The notes under the pieces are model-generated. The model was not told where the DNA came from. It ran no database searches and saw only the letters and a program-made list of their open reading frames with translations. This document shows, piece after piece, positions 22,566-33,345 of a stretch of 64,000 nucleotides of DNA. The position numbers were made by a program, and so were the translations under genes. The DNA lies in NCBI RefSeq assembly GCF_024679095.1, contig NC_066531.1, positions 10,388,234 to 10,452,233 on the forward strand, written 5' to 3'. The stretch comes from Eriocheir sinensis (Eukaryota > Arthropoda > Malacostraca > Decapoda > Varunidae). The stretch's first letter is position 1. Every line of letters starts with the position of its first letter.

Positions 22566-24554
22566 ATGGCTGACCGTTCTAAAGCATTTGCTTGGAATTA
22601 TTATGATAAAAATGACAAGAAAGAGAGTGCAAAGTGTAAAAAGTGTAATGCTAAAATTATGTGCCGAGGTTGGTCAACAAGTGGCTTGTTACGCCATCTG
22701 AAAAACAAACATGCAATAGAAAAACCACCTGAATATACTGCTAAACGTTTTGCTGATGATGGTGGTGATTCTGGTGAATCAAGTGTGTCTAGTGATAATA
22801 AACGAAAACCATCTCAGACAAAGATAACCAGTTTCCTGAAACAAGATACAAGAGAACAAATTGTGAGTAAACTTGTAGCTGTGGATGGATTTTCTGTGAA
22901 TGCCATTACAAACAGTAGTTTCATTAGGGAGGCATTACGTGACAAAGGTTATTCTCTTCCAAGAAATCCTAACCTTGTAATGGAGATTATCTACAAACAG
23001 TATGATGTTACAAAAGCAAAGATGAAGCAAGAAATTTGTGACACACTGAAAATGGGATCGAGGTTTAGCCTCTCCATTGATGAGTACTCCTCACTGAGAA
23101 ACAAGCGTTACTTGAATATCAATGTTCATGCTGATGATAGAAAGTTCTGGAATTTAGGTATGGTTGCTGTTGTAGGACGGTTGACTGCGGAAAAGACTGT
23201 CAAAGCGGTAGAGGATAAATTAGCAGAATTTGACCTTTCACTGGAAAAACATGTGGTTGCCTGCACAACAGATGGTGCAAGTGTAATGGTGAAGGTCGGC
23301 AGATTGATAAATTGTGAGCATCATCTTTGTTATGCACATGGTATACATCTTGCTGTGTGTGATGTTCTGTATAAGAAGACCTCAGGCAGTGTAAGTGACA
23401 TGAACATGAATGAAGATTCGGAATCAGAGGAGGAGATTGAGAATTGTGATCATGATTTTGACACAGCAGTTGATTTTAAAACTGAGGAGAATTCTTTTCT
23501 AGGGACAATGGAAATTAATGATATAATTTGTGATGATCATGAGAATAACATCGAAACAGTTAATGTCTCTGAGGCTATTTCTAAGGTAAGAAAAATTGTG
23601 AAACTAATTAGGAAGTCACCATTAAAGAATGAAACTCTGCAAAACTATGTGAAAAGTGAGTATAACCGTGAAAAAGTGTTAATTTTAGACTCTAAAACTA
23701 GATGGAATAGTCTTTTGGCCATGCTTGACAGATTTCTAGAAATTAAATCAGCAGTTGCCAAAACTCTAATAGACTACAAAATAAAACTTGACATCACTGA
23801 CAGAGAATACACAGCATTAAATGATATTGTGTTAGCTTTGCAACCTGTAAAAGCTGGAGCTGAGAGACTATGCAGTCGTGATGCAACTTTGTTAAGTGCT
23901 GAAGGAGTCTTTACCTTTATCATCAACGAATTGAATGAGCTTATTGAACAAAATTCTGTATTTGCAAAAAAGATGAAAGAATCGTTGATCAACAGGATCA
24001 ACGAGAGGAGAAGTACAACATTGGTGGGACTACTCCAATATCTAAATGCTGGGCAACGTTACAATATTCATGCCAGCATACTCGGCTTACCAACTTTTCC
24101 CAAAAAATCATCTCTAGTAAGTTTTGCGAAGAAAATGTTGTCAAGGCTGTTTGAAATCGAGATGTCAGCAGAGTCTGGTTCTGATTGGTCGGAGTCTGAG
24201 GAAGAAGGGCATAGTACTCAAGTTCGTCAGAACATGACACTAAATGAAAAGCTGGAAGCTGCAATTCGGTCAAAGACAAAATCTTTTCAGTCCTCAGTGT
24301 CAGGTAGCCTTAGTGTTGGTAAATATTTTGGCAAAGAACTTGAAGTTTTTGAAGCAACCGGTGACAGAACACTCAATATTACTAATTTACTGAACTCGCT
24401 GAAGTCGATTCCTCCAACCTCAGTGGAATCCGAACGGGCCTTCTCAGCAGCTGGACTGTTTGTCACAAAAATGAGGACCCGTTTAAGTGATAGAAGTGTA
24501 GACTGCTTGTGCTACTTAAGAGCTTATTATAAAAATTCCATAGATTCTTCCTAG
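22566..24554 (+). CDS. hAT-family transposase with BED zinc finger
   Basis: 662 residues, full length, no internal stop. ATG at 22566 has a good context (tcaatATGg). The N-terminal BED finger (residues about 5-52) has CKKCNAK, GLLRHLKNKH and a conserved aromatic WNYY. A basic Ser-rich linker follows. The RNase H-like core shows SIDEYSSLRNKRYLNINVH near 170-190 (first Asp), ACTTDGASVM near 237 (second Asp) and CYAHGIHLAV near 260. An acidic stretch (about 280-330) and a helical insertion follow. The C-terminal dimerisation domain has IPPTSVESERAFSAAGLF (about 617-635), where the third acidic residue lies. The enzyme would cut and paste the flanking element. Intact length and good termini suggest recent activity. 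Confidence 0.92.
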   Translation: MADRSKAFAWNYYDKNDKKESAKCKKCNAKIMCRGWSTSGLLRHLKNKHAIEKPPEYTAKRFADDGGDSGESSVSSDNKRKPSQTKITSFLKQDTREQIVSKLVAVDGFSVNAITNSSFIREALRDKGYSLPRNPNLVMEIIYKQYDVTKAKMKQEICDTLKMGSRFSLSIDEYSSLRNKRYLNINVHADDRKFWNLGMVAVVGRLTAEKTVKAVEDKLAEFDLSLEKHVVACTTDGASVMVKVGRLINCEHHLCYAHGIHLAVCDVLYKKTSGSVSDMNMNEDSESEEEIENCDHDFDTAVDFKTEENSFLGTMEINDIICDDHENNIETVNVSEAISKVRKIVKLIRKSPLKNETLQNYVKSEYNREKVLILDSKTRWNSLLAMLDRFLEIKSAVAKTLIDYKIKLDITDREYTALNDIVLALQPVKAGAERLCSRDATLLSAEGVFTFIINELNELIEQNSVFAKKMKESLINRINERRSTTLVGLLQYLNAGQRYNIHASILGLPTFPKKSSLVSFAKKMLSRLFEIEMSAESGSDWSESEEEGHSTQVRQNMTLNEKLEAAIRSKTKSFQSSVSGSLSVGKYFGKELEVFEATGDRTLNITNLLNSLKSIPPTSVESERAFSAAGLFVTKMRTRLSDRSVDCLCYLRAYYKNSIDSS

Positions 24555-26000
24555 ATCTTAATCAGTATAGTTCTTAAGACCCACAAGTGTTGGAAAGTTT
24601 TTTCTTAGATTCAGTTTAATTTTCAAGACCCGGAAGGGTTGGAAAGCTTTTTCTTTTTTTTCTTTAGGGCCTGAAAGGCTAATCAGGGTTATAGGTTAAA
24701 GCCCTAAAATCTGAAATGAGGAAACCAGTTTAGTTTTTATGAAGGAGGAATGCAAATATTTCCTTAATTAATTTTGCTAAATTTTGTCAGTTATTATTCT
24801 CATTTATGGAAAACTTCTGTATACATTTTTTTTCCTTCATTTATTTGACCCGGAAGAGTTGGATTTTTTTTTTTTCGCCTGAAAGGCCCATCTGGGTTAA
24901 CGTCCTAAATTATGAAAACAAGAAACCAGTTTAGCTTATGTGAAGGAAAAATGTAAATACTTTCAAGACCCGGAAGGGTTGGAAAGCTTTTTTTTTTCTT
25001 TTTTTTTTCTTTAGGGCTTGAAAAGCTAATCAGGGTTATAGGTTAAAGCCCTAAAATCTGAAATCAGGAAACCAGTTTAGTTTATATGAAGGAGGAATGC
25101 AAATATTTCATCAATTCATTTTGTTAAATTATGTCAATTATTATTTTCATGTATGGAAAATTTCAGTATACATTTTCTTTGCCTTATATATCTGACAATT
25201 TTTTTTTTGTCATTTACATTTAATCATTACTGTTTTTCAGAGATTGAAAACATATTGTGTGTTGAATTTGTGTTACTGAAGATTTTTCATGAAATCCCAT
25301 AGATGCTATATGAATGCAGAATATAATTTTCCTTTTGATTAATTCATTTAATTTAATTTTATGTCATTAATTATTGTTTTTATTTTATGGAAAATTGTTC
25401 GTGTTATTTATGATCTTATTATCAAAATTCCATACATGCTCGATTGCTTATTAATCATTTTAGGTTACACAGGAATGCAGAACATGTATGTTTTATTTTT
25501 TATTCATTCATTTGATTAAACTTACTGTCATTTATTGCTTTCACTTTATGGAAATTTGCTTGTGTTAAATAAGATCTTATTCTATGAGATACTTCTTAAT
25601 CATTTAGTTCATATTATAAATAAAGAATGCATACGTTTAATTTTTCTTCATTTATTTTTATTAAATTTTCTGTCATTAAGTACTCTTTTCATTTCACTGG
25701 GTATACATGGAAACAAATGGGTTTTTTTTCTTTCTTTCTTTATCAGCGATAATGAACTATAATTCACATTGTCATTCACATTGGAATTCGGAAGCAGAAA
25801 AAAAAGTAGTAAACGCAGCATATACTAGCTCTTATTCTTATTCCTTTTACTTTGTTGAGAAACAAAGTGTATGCTGAAAATTTGGAATTAAATATTAAGT
25901 GGAATTAATAAGACAGTCAATCTACAGTAATATTTTTGCATATCTATTAATGTTAAGCACATCAAAAATCTGAACGTGAAACTTGGTATAATGTGCAATT
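24555..26000. other. hAT 3' non-coding region with internal duplication
   Basis: AT-rich, no open frame of note. The block AGACCCGGAAGGGTTGGAAA with a following TTTAGGG...GAAACCAGTTTAG stretch occurs near 24620-24735 and again near 24963-25082, with a partial copy near 24848. It is a tandem-like duplication about 340 bp apart. Confidence 0.75.
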
Positions 26001-26013
26001 TTAGACAATTGAA

Positions 26014-26075
26014 AATCCCGGGAAATCCCGGGATCCCGGGATTAGGGCTAATTTTATCCCGGAATCCCGGGACAA
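26014..26075. promoter_or_regulatory. Right subterminal CCCGGG palindrome cluster
   Basis: Mirror of the left cluster: AATCCCGGGAAATCCCGGGA, GATCCCGGGATTAGGG and ATCCCGGAATCCCGGGAC in 60 bases before the right end. Confidence 0.55.
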
Positions 26076-26103
26076 AGAAAAAGGTCCAAAACGACAATCC
26101 CTA

Positions 26104-26575
26104 ATCACCACCACCACCACCACCACCACCACCACCACCACCACCACCATTATACCTTCATCATCACCATCCCTCTCATGTAGCCTCAACGCCAAAACCA
26201 CCACCACCACAACCCACATCACTATACCTTTATCATTAGACCTTCATCACCATCCCTTTCATTAGCCTCACCACCACCACCACCACCACCCACATCATCA
26301 TACCTTCATCATCACCATCCCTTTCATGGAATATCACCACCACCACCATCCACATCATTACACCTTCATCAGTAGATTCTCATAATCACCATCACGTTCA
26401 TGTAATCTCACCCCCATCACCACCCCACAAATCATTACACCTTCATCTCACATTCACCTCCATGTAGCCTCACCACCAACACCATCATCACAATCATCAC
26501 CACCACTCTTACCACCACCACCACTCTTACCACCACCACTACTATCACCACTCTTACCACCACCACCACCACCAT
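26104..26575. repeat. CAC-rich minisatellite
   Basis: CACCAC tracts alternate with CATCATTATACCTTCATCATC / CACCATCCCTTTCATG words in loose 60-80-base units. The CAC run at about 21690-21719 is the part left of the hAT insertion. Confidence 0.85.
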
Positions 26576-26615
26576 TTCCGTAACTCACTCACTGGTCCTT
26601 TTCCTCTCCACTCAG

Positions 26616-26838
26616 GCTGTGAGCTACCACCGGCGGTGTGATCTTCAGTACCGGCTAGAACTGTGGGAGAAAAGGAACCACAGTTTTTGCCATATCGAAG
26701 ATCATGTGACAAAGGAGGTGTATTATGATATTGACAACCTGCAGGCCTACACTGACTACCGTGTCAGAATTCATGCAATGGGAGGCGGGGGTGATTATCC
26801 TAAAAACAGTTGGAGCACTGTGAAAACACTTCCTGACA
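26616..26838 (+). CDS. FN3-like exon 1 of a putative receptor gene
   Basis: Bounded by a good acceptor (TTTTCCTCTCCACTCAG|G) and donor (CCTGACA|GTAAGT). The frame starting at 26616 encodes CDLQYRLELWEKRNHS, then YYDIDNLQAYTDYRVRIHAM and NSWSTVKTLP. The pattern YxLxLW...DLQAYTDYRVRIxAM...SxWSTVKT fits the second half (strands C to G) of a fibronectin type III domain. The exon is 223 bases, phase 0 in and phase 1 out. FN3 domains occur in cytokine receptors, receptor phosphatases and adhesion proteins. I cannot choose among them. It could also be a retained fragment of a dead gene. Confidence 0.6.
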
Positions 26839-26987
26839 GTAAGTGGTGTGTCCTGCAATCCAACGGGTGATCTCGATTACTTAACTTTGAACAACACAGG
26901 CTGAGTCAAGGATTGCCAGCACTATGTAGACTTTATTATGATCTGGGAAGGTGAAAACATGCTGTGGAACTTTACAGGAACTGTACA

Positions 26988-26992
<5 letters not shown>

Positions 26993-27042
<50 letters not shown>
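26993..27042. repeat. (GT)n at a CR1-like LINE tail
   Basis: About 25 GT units immediately before GCATTTACTGGTTGTATTAC, the tail consensus of the minus-strand CR1-like LINE. Confidence 0.9.
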
Positions 27043-27044
<2 letters not shown>

Positions 27045-27515
27045 ATTTACTGGTTGTATTACCTAGTTATAGTATACATAGCCTATTGGTCTATTCACTT
27101 GTGTGATCCTGTCTCCATATCTATACTTATCTAGTATTTCCTTTAACTATGACACTCTTTGCCATCACATCTTTCCTTAACCCATTTCACCCTTTTTTTT
27201 TATGTTCGGCCTGTTCCACCGGTAAGCTATCTTGACGGAGCCTGCTGGTCGGCCCCAGCCAGTTCGTGGTGGAGGCAAGTGTTGCGGCGGGAGTCTATTC
27301 TAGCATTCATTTTATATTCTTTATTTTATGTTTTATACAAGTTCAAATTCTTAGTTTCTTACTGTGTCTGTGTCTCAGTTGCCTCCTCTCTTACATCTCG
27401 ATTAAATAATATATATCTAGCACTTCCATTTAACTCGTATTCCTGTACAACGCTATCATCTCCCCCTTTTCTATTCGTTCTTCCAGTGTTGGTAAGCCTA
27501 GTTCCTCTAATCTAG
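27043..27515 (-). mobile_element. CR1-like LINE 3' end fragment, interrupted by a SINE
   Basis: The minus strand corresponds to the 3' region of the same LINE seen at 55071-55378: CAATTTCTTACTGTGTCCTC-type sequence and the terminal TACCTA-type tail next to (GT)n. A SINE body at about 27196-27292 splits it. No usable frame remains. Confidence 0.6.
27196..27292 (-). mobile_element. SINE fragment, same family as 10612-10897
   Basis: Begins with a T run (poly(A) on the minus strand) and contains CGGCCTGTTCCACCGGTAAG and GGTCGGCCCCAGCCAGTTCG, matching the body of the SINE in element B. 5'-truncated. Confidence 0.65.
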
Positions 27516-27529
27516 TCTAGCCTTGCCCC

Positions 27530-28236
27530 CACCCACTTCTTTCTCTTCTCATTCTCCCCTGGCCCCTGCCCCTTCTTCCCCTCCCTCCTCCTCCTCCTCC
27601 TCCTCCCTCCCTCTTCCGCCACAGCCACCCACCCTGTTACCACCCCTTCCTCTCTCTCCCCGCCCCTTCCTCCTATTCCAGCTTCTCTTCCCGCTCCAGG
27701 CGCCGTTCCCAGGAAGGTCTTAGTTTTTGGAGACAGTCAAATCAAGCTGATTGACAGGTACTTTTGTTCAAAGGATAAGGACGATAGACTTAGAGTTTGC
27801 TTTCCCGGGGCAGGTATACAACACATTTCTGACAGGATTGAGGATATTTTAGCGGGGGAAAGTACCCAGCCAATCGTCTTCTGCAGTTTCGGCGGCAATG
27901 ATATAGGTAAAGTGGGAAGCGAAAAGATATTTAGGCAGTTTAGGGAATCGTTCGCCACAGTGAGAGACTTCGGGGGGGGGGGGGTCAGCCGTTTGTGGTA
28001 TTTTGCCAAGGAGGGGGTTAGGTGAGGGATGGCTTTCCAGGGCCTTAGCAGTAAACAGCAGGCTGGTGGCTCACTGTAAGCGTAATGGTTGGCTCTTCAT
28101 TGATAATTGGGACCTCTTTTACGAGAGGGGCACCTTGTATGCCAAGGATGGGGTGCACCTGTCACTCCAGGGGGTAAAGGTTCTCTCAGACTCCCTCGAA
28201 CGATCACTTAGCACCCTACAGGATTTTTTAGAGTAG
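27530..28236 (+). pseudogene. LINE ORF1 with SGNH/GDSL esterase domain, frame break in a G run
   Basis: After a Pro/Ser-rich stretch, KVLVFGDSQIKLIDRYF (27714-27765) carries the GDS nucleophile block, FCSFGGNDIG (about 27880-27910) the block III Asn, and AKDGVHLSLQG (about 28141-28173) the Asp-x-x-His pair. The frame changes within the run of about a dozen G at 27972-27985. Downstream sequence (GILPRRGLGEGWLSRALAV) is read one frame over. This is consistent with a homopolymer length error or mutation. ORF1 esterases are thought to act in RNP formation or membrane interaction of CR1-group LINEs. Confidence 0.85.
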
Positions 28237-28276
28237 GCAAGGGGGGAGGGCCTAACATTAGTGGCTGTACACCGTA

Positions 28277-29840
28277 GACTGGGACTACAGGGCGCAAGAG
28301 TAATCGAAAGGATGTAAGAAAGGATGGGCTAACGGCTTATTACACCAACAGTAGGAGTCTCAGGAACAAGATAGATCTACTGAGGGGGAAAGCATGTGTC
28401 GAGAAATTCGACATTATAGCTATCACGGAAACATGGGTGGATACTGCCAACAAAAACTTCATGTCAGAGTATGAAATAGATGGTTATCCGATGTTTCACA
28501 AAGATAGACAGGGAAGAAGGGGAGGGGGGGTGGCACTTTATGTTAAAGACACACTTAAATGTTCCGCTAACAATTCTGTTCCAACAAATGGCAACTCAGA
28601 ATCAGTTTGGTTGGACGTCCACAAAAGGAAAGACAAACTACTTCTAGGGGTTCTTTACAGGCCACCCAACTTTAGCAGGCAGGACACTGATATACTACTG
28701 CAAGAGGTAGGCAGGGCGAGCAGGAGCAAAAATTTCTGCATAATGGGGGATTTTAACTATAGGAATATAGACTGGGAAGGCGTGGTGGGTGATCTAGAAT
28801 CTGAGGATTTTCTGAAAGTAATACAAGATAATTTTCTCAAGCAGACAGTGACTGAGCCCACCAGAGGAAATAACATTTTAGACTTAGTCCTGACTAACAA
28901 CGAGAATATGATCAGTGAGCTAGATGTTGGGGGAGAATTAGGCGGCAGTGATCACAGGGAAATAAGGTTTAAATTAGACTGGGCGGTGACCCATGAACTC
29001 AACTCTGTGTTGGTACCTGACTTGAGAAGAGCTGGTTATGAGGGGCTCCGAAGACACCTTAAGGAGGTAAATTGGGGAACCTTAGGGCTAGATGAGGGCC
29101 AGATCTCAGGGCTGGAACCGGAAAGACAGGGGAATCATGTAGAAATGACCTACAATAATTTAGTGAGAGTAATTACAGAGGGTCAGAGACAGCATATCCC
29201 TTACCAAGCACGTAGGAAGGAAAATAACAACCCCAAATGGATGACCCGCAGACTCAAGCATGAGATTGGCTTGAAGAGAGGAATTTATAGGAAACTAAAG
29301 AACGGAGAAACCCACCTCAGGGGTAGGTATGTTGAGCTAACCAGGTCGGTGAAGAGGAACACCCGCCTAGCAAAAAGAAATTATGAGATTAGGGTAGCCA
29401 ACGAGGCCAAGAGCGATCCCAAGGGCTTCTTCAAATTGTACAGAACGAAAACAAGGGACAGAATTGGACCGTTGAAAACAAACACAGGTGAGCTCGTTGA
29501 GAATGGAGGAGATATGAGCCAAATGATGAATGACTATTTCCTCTCAGTTTTCACGCAGGAAGATCTAACAACCATTCCGGAGAGAGTTCAGGTATATGAG
29601 GGCGAAGAGAACGACAAGTTGAGGGATGTGATCATCACTAGGCAAGTAGTCCAGGATGAGATTGGTAGGTTGAAGAAAAACAAATCGCCGGGCCCGGACG
29701 AAGTATTCCCACGGATTCTGAAAGAGTGCAAGGAGGTCCTCAGTGGCCCAATTACCGATATCTTTAAGATGTCGGTGAATTCTGGGTATGTGCCCAATCA
29801 ATGGAAAGATGTTGAAGTCAATTATAGCCGGGAGCAATAA
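28277..29840 (+). pseudogene. LINE ORF2 endonuclease and linker
   Basis: An open frame from about 28277 to the stop at 29838. The AP-endonuclease-like domain shows IIAITETWVDT (metal-binding Glu), GGGVALYVKDTL, LLGVLYRPPN, FCIMGDFNYRNIDWEG (Asp/Asn pair), NNILDLVLTNNE and GGSDHREIRFK (catalytic Ser-Asp-His). A linker with SDPKGFFKLYRTKTRDRIGP and NDYFLSVFTQED leads to NKSPGPDEVFPRILKECKE at the start of RT. The frame ends shortly after WKDVEV because a deletion removed the next RT blocks. Confidence 0.9.
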
Positions 29841-30981
29841 TATGTTGCCCTTCTACACTAAAGTGATCGAGGCGGCTGACAGAGATGAAAACTATGACAT
29901 ATTATATCTAGATTTCAGTAAGGCGTTCGACAAAGTTCCTCATCACCGGCTATTACTAAAATTACAGGCTCACGGCGTAGATGGGGAAGTTTTGAACTGG
30001 ATCAGGGCGTGGCTCAGTGGTAGGAAGCAGAGAGTGCAAATCAATGGTAAAAAATCTGAATGGGGCAGTGTTATGAGTGGAGTCCCACAGGGGTCGGTGC
30101 TGGGTCCTCTGCTTTTTATTATTTACATCAATGACTTGGACACAGGAATTAGTAGTGATGTCAGTAAGTTCGCAGATGATACCAAGATCGGTAGAGTAAT
30201 CCAGTCAGACAGCGACGCTACCGTTCTCCAGCATGAGCTTGACAGACTATATGACTGGGCGGGGAAGTGGCAGATGGAATTCAATGTCGGGAAGTGTAGC
30301 ATTCTGAGTGTAGGTAGGAATAATCCCTCGCACAATTACTCCCTAAATGGCACTCCTCTAAGCAGGTCTGGGCGTGAGAGAGACTTAGGAGTACTAGCGA
30401 GCGGTGACCTCCGTCCTAGGGCTCAATGCATTCACGCTAAAAATCGGGAAAACAGAGTACTTGGCTTCATCTCAAGGAGCGTAAACAATAGGAGCACTGA
30501 AGTCATTCTCAAACTTTACTTAGCACTTGTTAGACCTCATCTCGATTATGCAGTTCAGTTCTGGTCCCCCTACTATAGAATGGATATCAAGATGTTAGAA
30601 TCTGTACAGTGGAGGATGACAAAGATGATTCAGGGGGTGAGAAACTTGCCTTATGAAGACAGGCTGAAGCATTTAAATCTACACTCTCTTGAAAGACGAA
30701 GGTTGCGAGGAGACTTGATCGAAGTCTATAAATGGATGAAGGGCTTTAACAAAGGGGATGTCAATAAGATTTTGATAGTAAAAGAGCCAGGTAGGACGCG
30801 TAGCAATGGTTTCAAGTTAGACAAATTCAGATTCAACAAAGACATAGTCAAGAATTGGTTCACCAATAGAGTGGTAGATGAATGGAACAGGCTTGGGAGC
30901 CATGTTGTGGGTGCCAACACCATAGATACATTCAAGAAGAGGTTAGATAAAGCCATGGATGGTGAGGTAAGGTGGGGTTGA
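29836..30981 (+). pseudogene. LINE ORF2 reverse transcriptase core and C-terminus
   Basis: Continuous frame with FYTKVIEAADRDENYDI, LYLDFSKAFDKVPHHRLL (first Asp block), SGVPQGSVLGPLLFIIYIND, KFADDTKIG (catalytic DD), WQMEFNVGKCSILSVG and a long conserved tail (LNLHSLERRRLRGDLIEVYK; VVDEWNRLGSHV; FKKRLDKAM). Upstream finger blocks (the expected GxYRPVSL region) are absent owing to the deletion at about 29815-29840, so the enzyme would be inactive. Confidence 0.9.
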
Positions 30982-31043
30982 GTGTAAAGGAGCTGCCTTG
31001 TATAGGCCAACCGGCCTCTTGCAGACTCCTTACGTTCTTATGT

Positions 31044-31469
<426 letters not shown>

Positions 31470-32086
31470 TTCACATGAGCGGTTTTATACCGCGCGGGAA
31501 ATACCGCGCGGTTTTCCCGCGCGGTTTAAAAATAAATGAAGCTCAATGAGGCTCTTCACACGCTGGCCGCGCAACTTAATTCCCGCGCAACAATGACTTA
31601 CCAGCCGCGTGCACTGCCAACCCGCGCGGCGCCAGGCAGTTCAGAATACTCTAGAAAGTCCCTTCAGACGGGAGTTTTTTTCCCCGAGCGGCAATCGTGA
31701 TTAATCTGTAGCAAAGGTTCAATTTGCTCACACGTTCTTCAAATATAGAAGATGACATGCGGAAAAAATTGAAAAAGTTTTCTTCATAAGCTTTCAGGTC
31801 AGATAATATAATGTGTAGAATGCTCCTTGAAGGAGCCTAGAACTGTTTATTGGGTGGGTCCACCATTTGCGTAGTCTTGTATTTCAACACCCTGTTCATT
31901 ATATACACATAGATCACTCTCTTTTTTACATCCTCCATCTCGAACAAACACCGACAAACTGACAAGTATTCTGTGCACTGCTGCAGACGAACCGCGCGGG
32001 GAAAAAACGCTCGTGTGAAGACATTCCTCTGAGACACCCACCCGCGCGGCCATATTAACGCGCGGGAATAAACCTCTCATGTGAAG
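31470..32086. mobile_element. MITE-like element with CCGCGCGG palindromes
   Basis: Left TTCACATGAGCGGTTTTATA and right (reverse complement) TTCACATGAGAGGTTTATTC are inverted repeats. Inside each end lie several copies of CCGCGCGG and CCCGCGCG (left 31490-31625, right about 31990-32068). The middle is AT-rich. There is no coding potential and target duplications are unclear. Superfamily not assigned. Confidence 0.6.
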
Positions 32087-32109
32087 GCGGCCTTCTAGCC
32101 CCTCTTTTT

Positions 32110-33345
32110 GTTTTCGGGGTGGCCGAGGTGGTGCAGAGGCTGCGCCCGCCCGCAGAACCAGGCCCGGAGTTAACCTTCGGAGGGCTCTGCGTGTGGGCTC
32201 CTGGAACATCCGGAGCCTCTCGGACGATGATCGACTGCCCTACCTATCAAATGAGCTCAGAAGGCTGACGGTGGACATATTGGTACTCTCTGATACGAGG
32301 AGGCCTTGCAGTGGCGAGACCAGTAAGGGAGGGTACGCCTTCTACTGGTCCAGCATGAGCAACGGCTTCCATTTCAAGGGGGTAGCTATGGGCATCTCGA
32401 GCCATCTGCTGCCGTTTGTGGTTGTTGTTGCTCCGGTTGATGAATGTATAATGCCAATGAGGCTGAAGCACACACTGGGCTTCATATCTCTTGTTGCAGT
32501 GTACGCTCCTACCGAAATGCGCGAAACTGAAGAGAAAGAGATGTTCTACGCCAAACTTGATTCCGTATTAGACCAGTGCCCTCTCCGGGACACACTCATT
32601 GTCCTGGGCGACTTCAGTGCTACTACTAGCACTGACAGTTTTTCGTTTCGTTTCTAGGATTTACCCCCTAAAAAGGGGGAACGGGCCTTTGTCCGTGGAC
32701 GGCCCGTCGCAGAGGGGAACCCGCCGCTGGCGTGCGGCGGGTGTGGGGACCCCTCCGCCGCCGCCACAGCCACGGGTAGAAGCCGGCGAGCAGCGACGGA
32801 GTAGCGGGCCCTCCGAGCAGGCGCTCAGGAGTAGCCCGTTGTGGTGGGCGAGCAATGCAAGCTCGTTGCGGGACGCCTCCGCCGCCGCCACAGCCACGGG
32901 TAACAGCCGGCGAGCAGCGACGGAGGCACGGGCTCTCTGGGCAGGCGCCCAGTAGACACCCGTAGCGGTGCACGGGCGAGCAGCCGACCGGTCGACTTGA
33001 CTGCCGCGGTGGGGCCCTAAACGAGGATAACCAGGCGGGTCAACCACGCCGCCGCAGAAGGACCCCCCAGCTGCTCGCCCGAGGAGTGCTGGCGTTCCAC
33101 TGCACTGACAGTGGTTGGCTACGAGCTATGTGTTGGTCCCCATGGTTCTGGTGCCGGTAACATCAACAGTTCTCTCCTCCTGAATTTTGCAAAATCCAGA
33201 AGGTTGAGAACTGCGGGTTCCTGGTACCAGAGACCAGAGCTGCACCGCTGGACTTGATATAGCGATGCCGGAGCTAAGGAGACTGACCACATCCTATCCT
33301 CGTAAGTACTCGTTGGAGGATCCTTCAGAACTGCAGGGTTTACCG
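32110..33345 (+). pseudogene. RTE-like LINE endonuclease, split by a retro-insert
   Basis: 32193-32628 encodes LGSWNIRSLSDDDRLPYL-like sequence with VDILVLSDTRRP (metal Glu replaced by Asp), YWSSMSNGFHFKGVAMGIS, LVAVYAPTEMRETEEKEMFY and LIVLGDFSATTSTD. The domain resumes after the insert at 33112 with VGYELCVGPHGSGAGNINS, SWYQRPELHRWTWYSDAG and a TDHIL motif near 33280. This layout is that of RTE/BovB-type EEP domains. There is no reverse transcriptase, so it is 3'-truncated or deleted. Frameshifts are present near 33111 and 33250. Confidence 0.8.
32639..33101 (-). mobile_element. GC-rich 463-bp retro-insert with 10-bp target duplication
   Basis: Flanked by identical GCACTGACAG at 32629-32638 and 33102-33111, inside the RTE endonuclease. 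On the minus strand it ends in GAAACGAAACGAAAAA, an A-rich tail, so it was probably retroposed as a SINE-like RNA. It contains a tandem duplication of about 124 bases (32752 and 32876, both starting CCTCCGCCGCCGCCACAGCC). I do not recognise the 5' head as tRNA, 5S or 7SL. Confidence 0.75.

Larger units (their letters stand above)
21720..26103 (+). mobile_element. Autonomous-looking hAT transposon, 4.4 kb
   Basis: Ends TAGGGTTTGT (left) and TAGGGATTGT (right, reverse complement) are short imperfect TIRs flanked by 8-bp ATCACCAC duplications, as expected for hAT. Both ends are packed with CCCGGGATCCCGGG-type palindromic words (left 21732-21812, right 26016-26072). The single gene at 22566-24554 is uninterrupted. 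The 3' 1.5 kb is AT-rich and non-coding, with an internal duplication. Confidence 0.88.
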
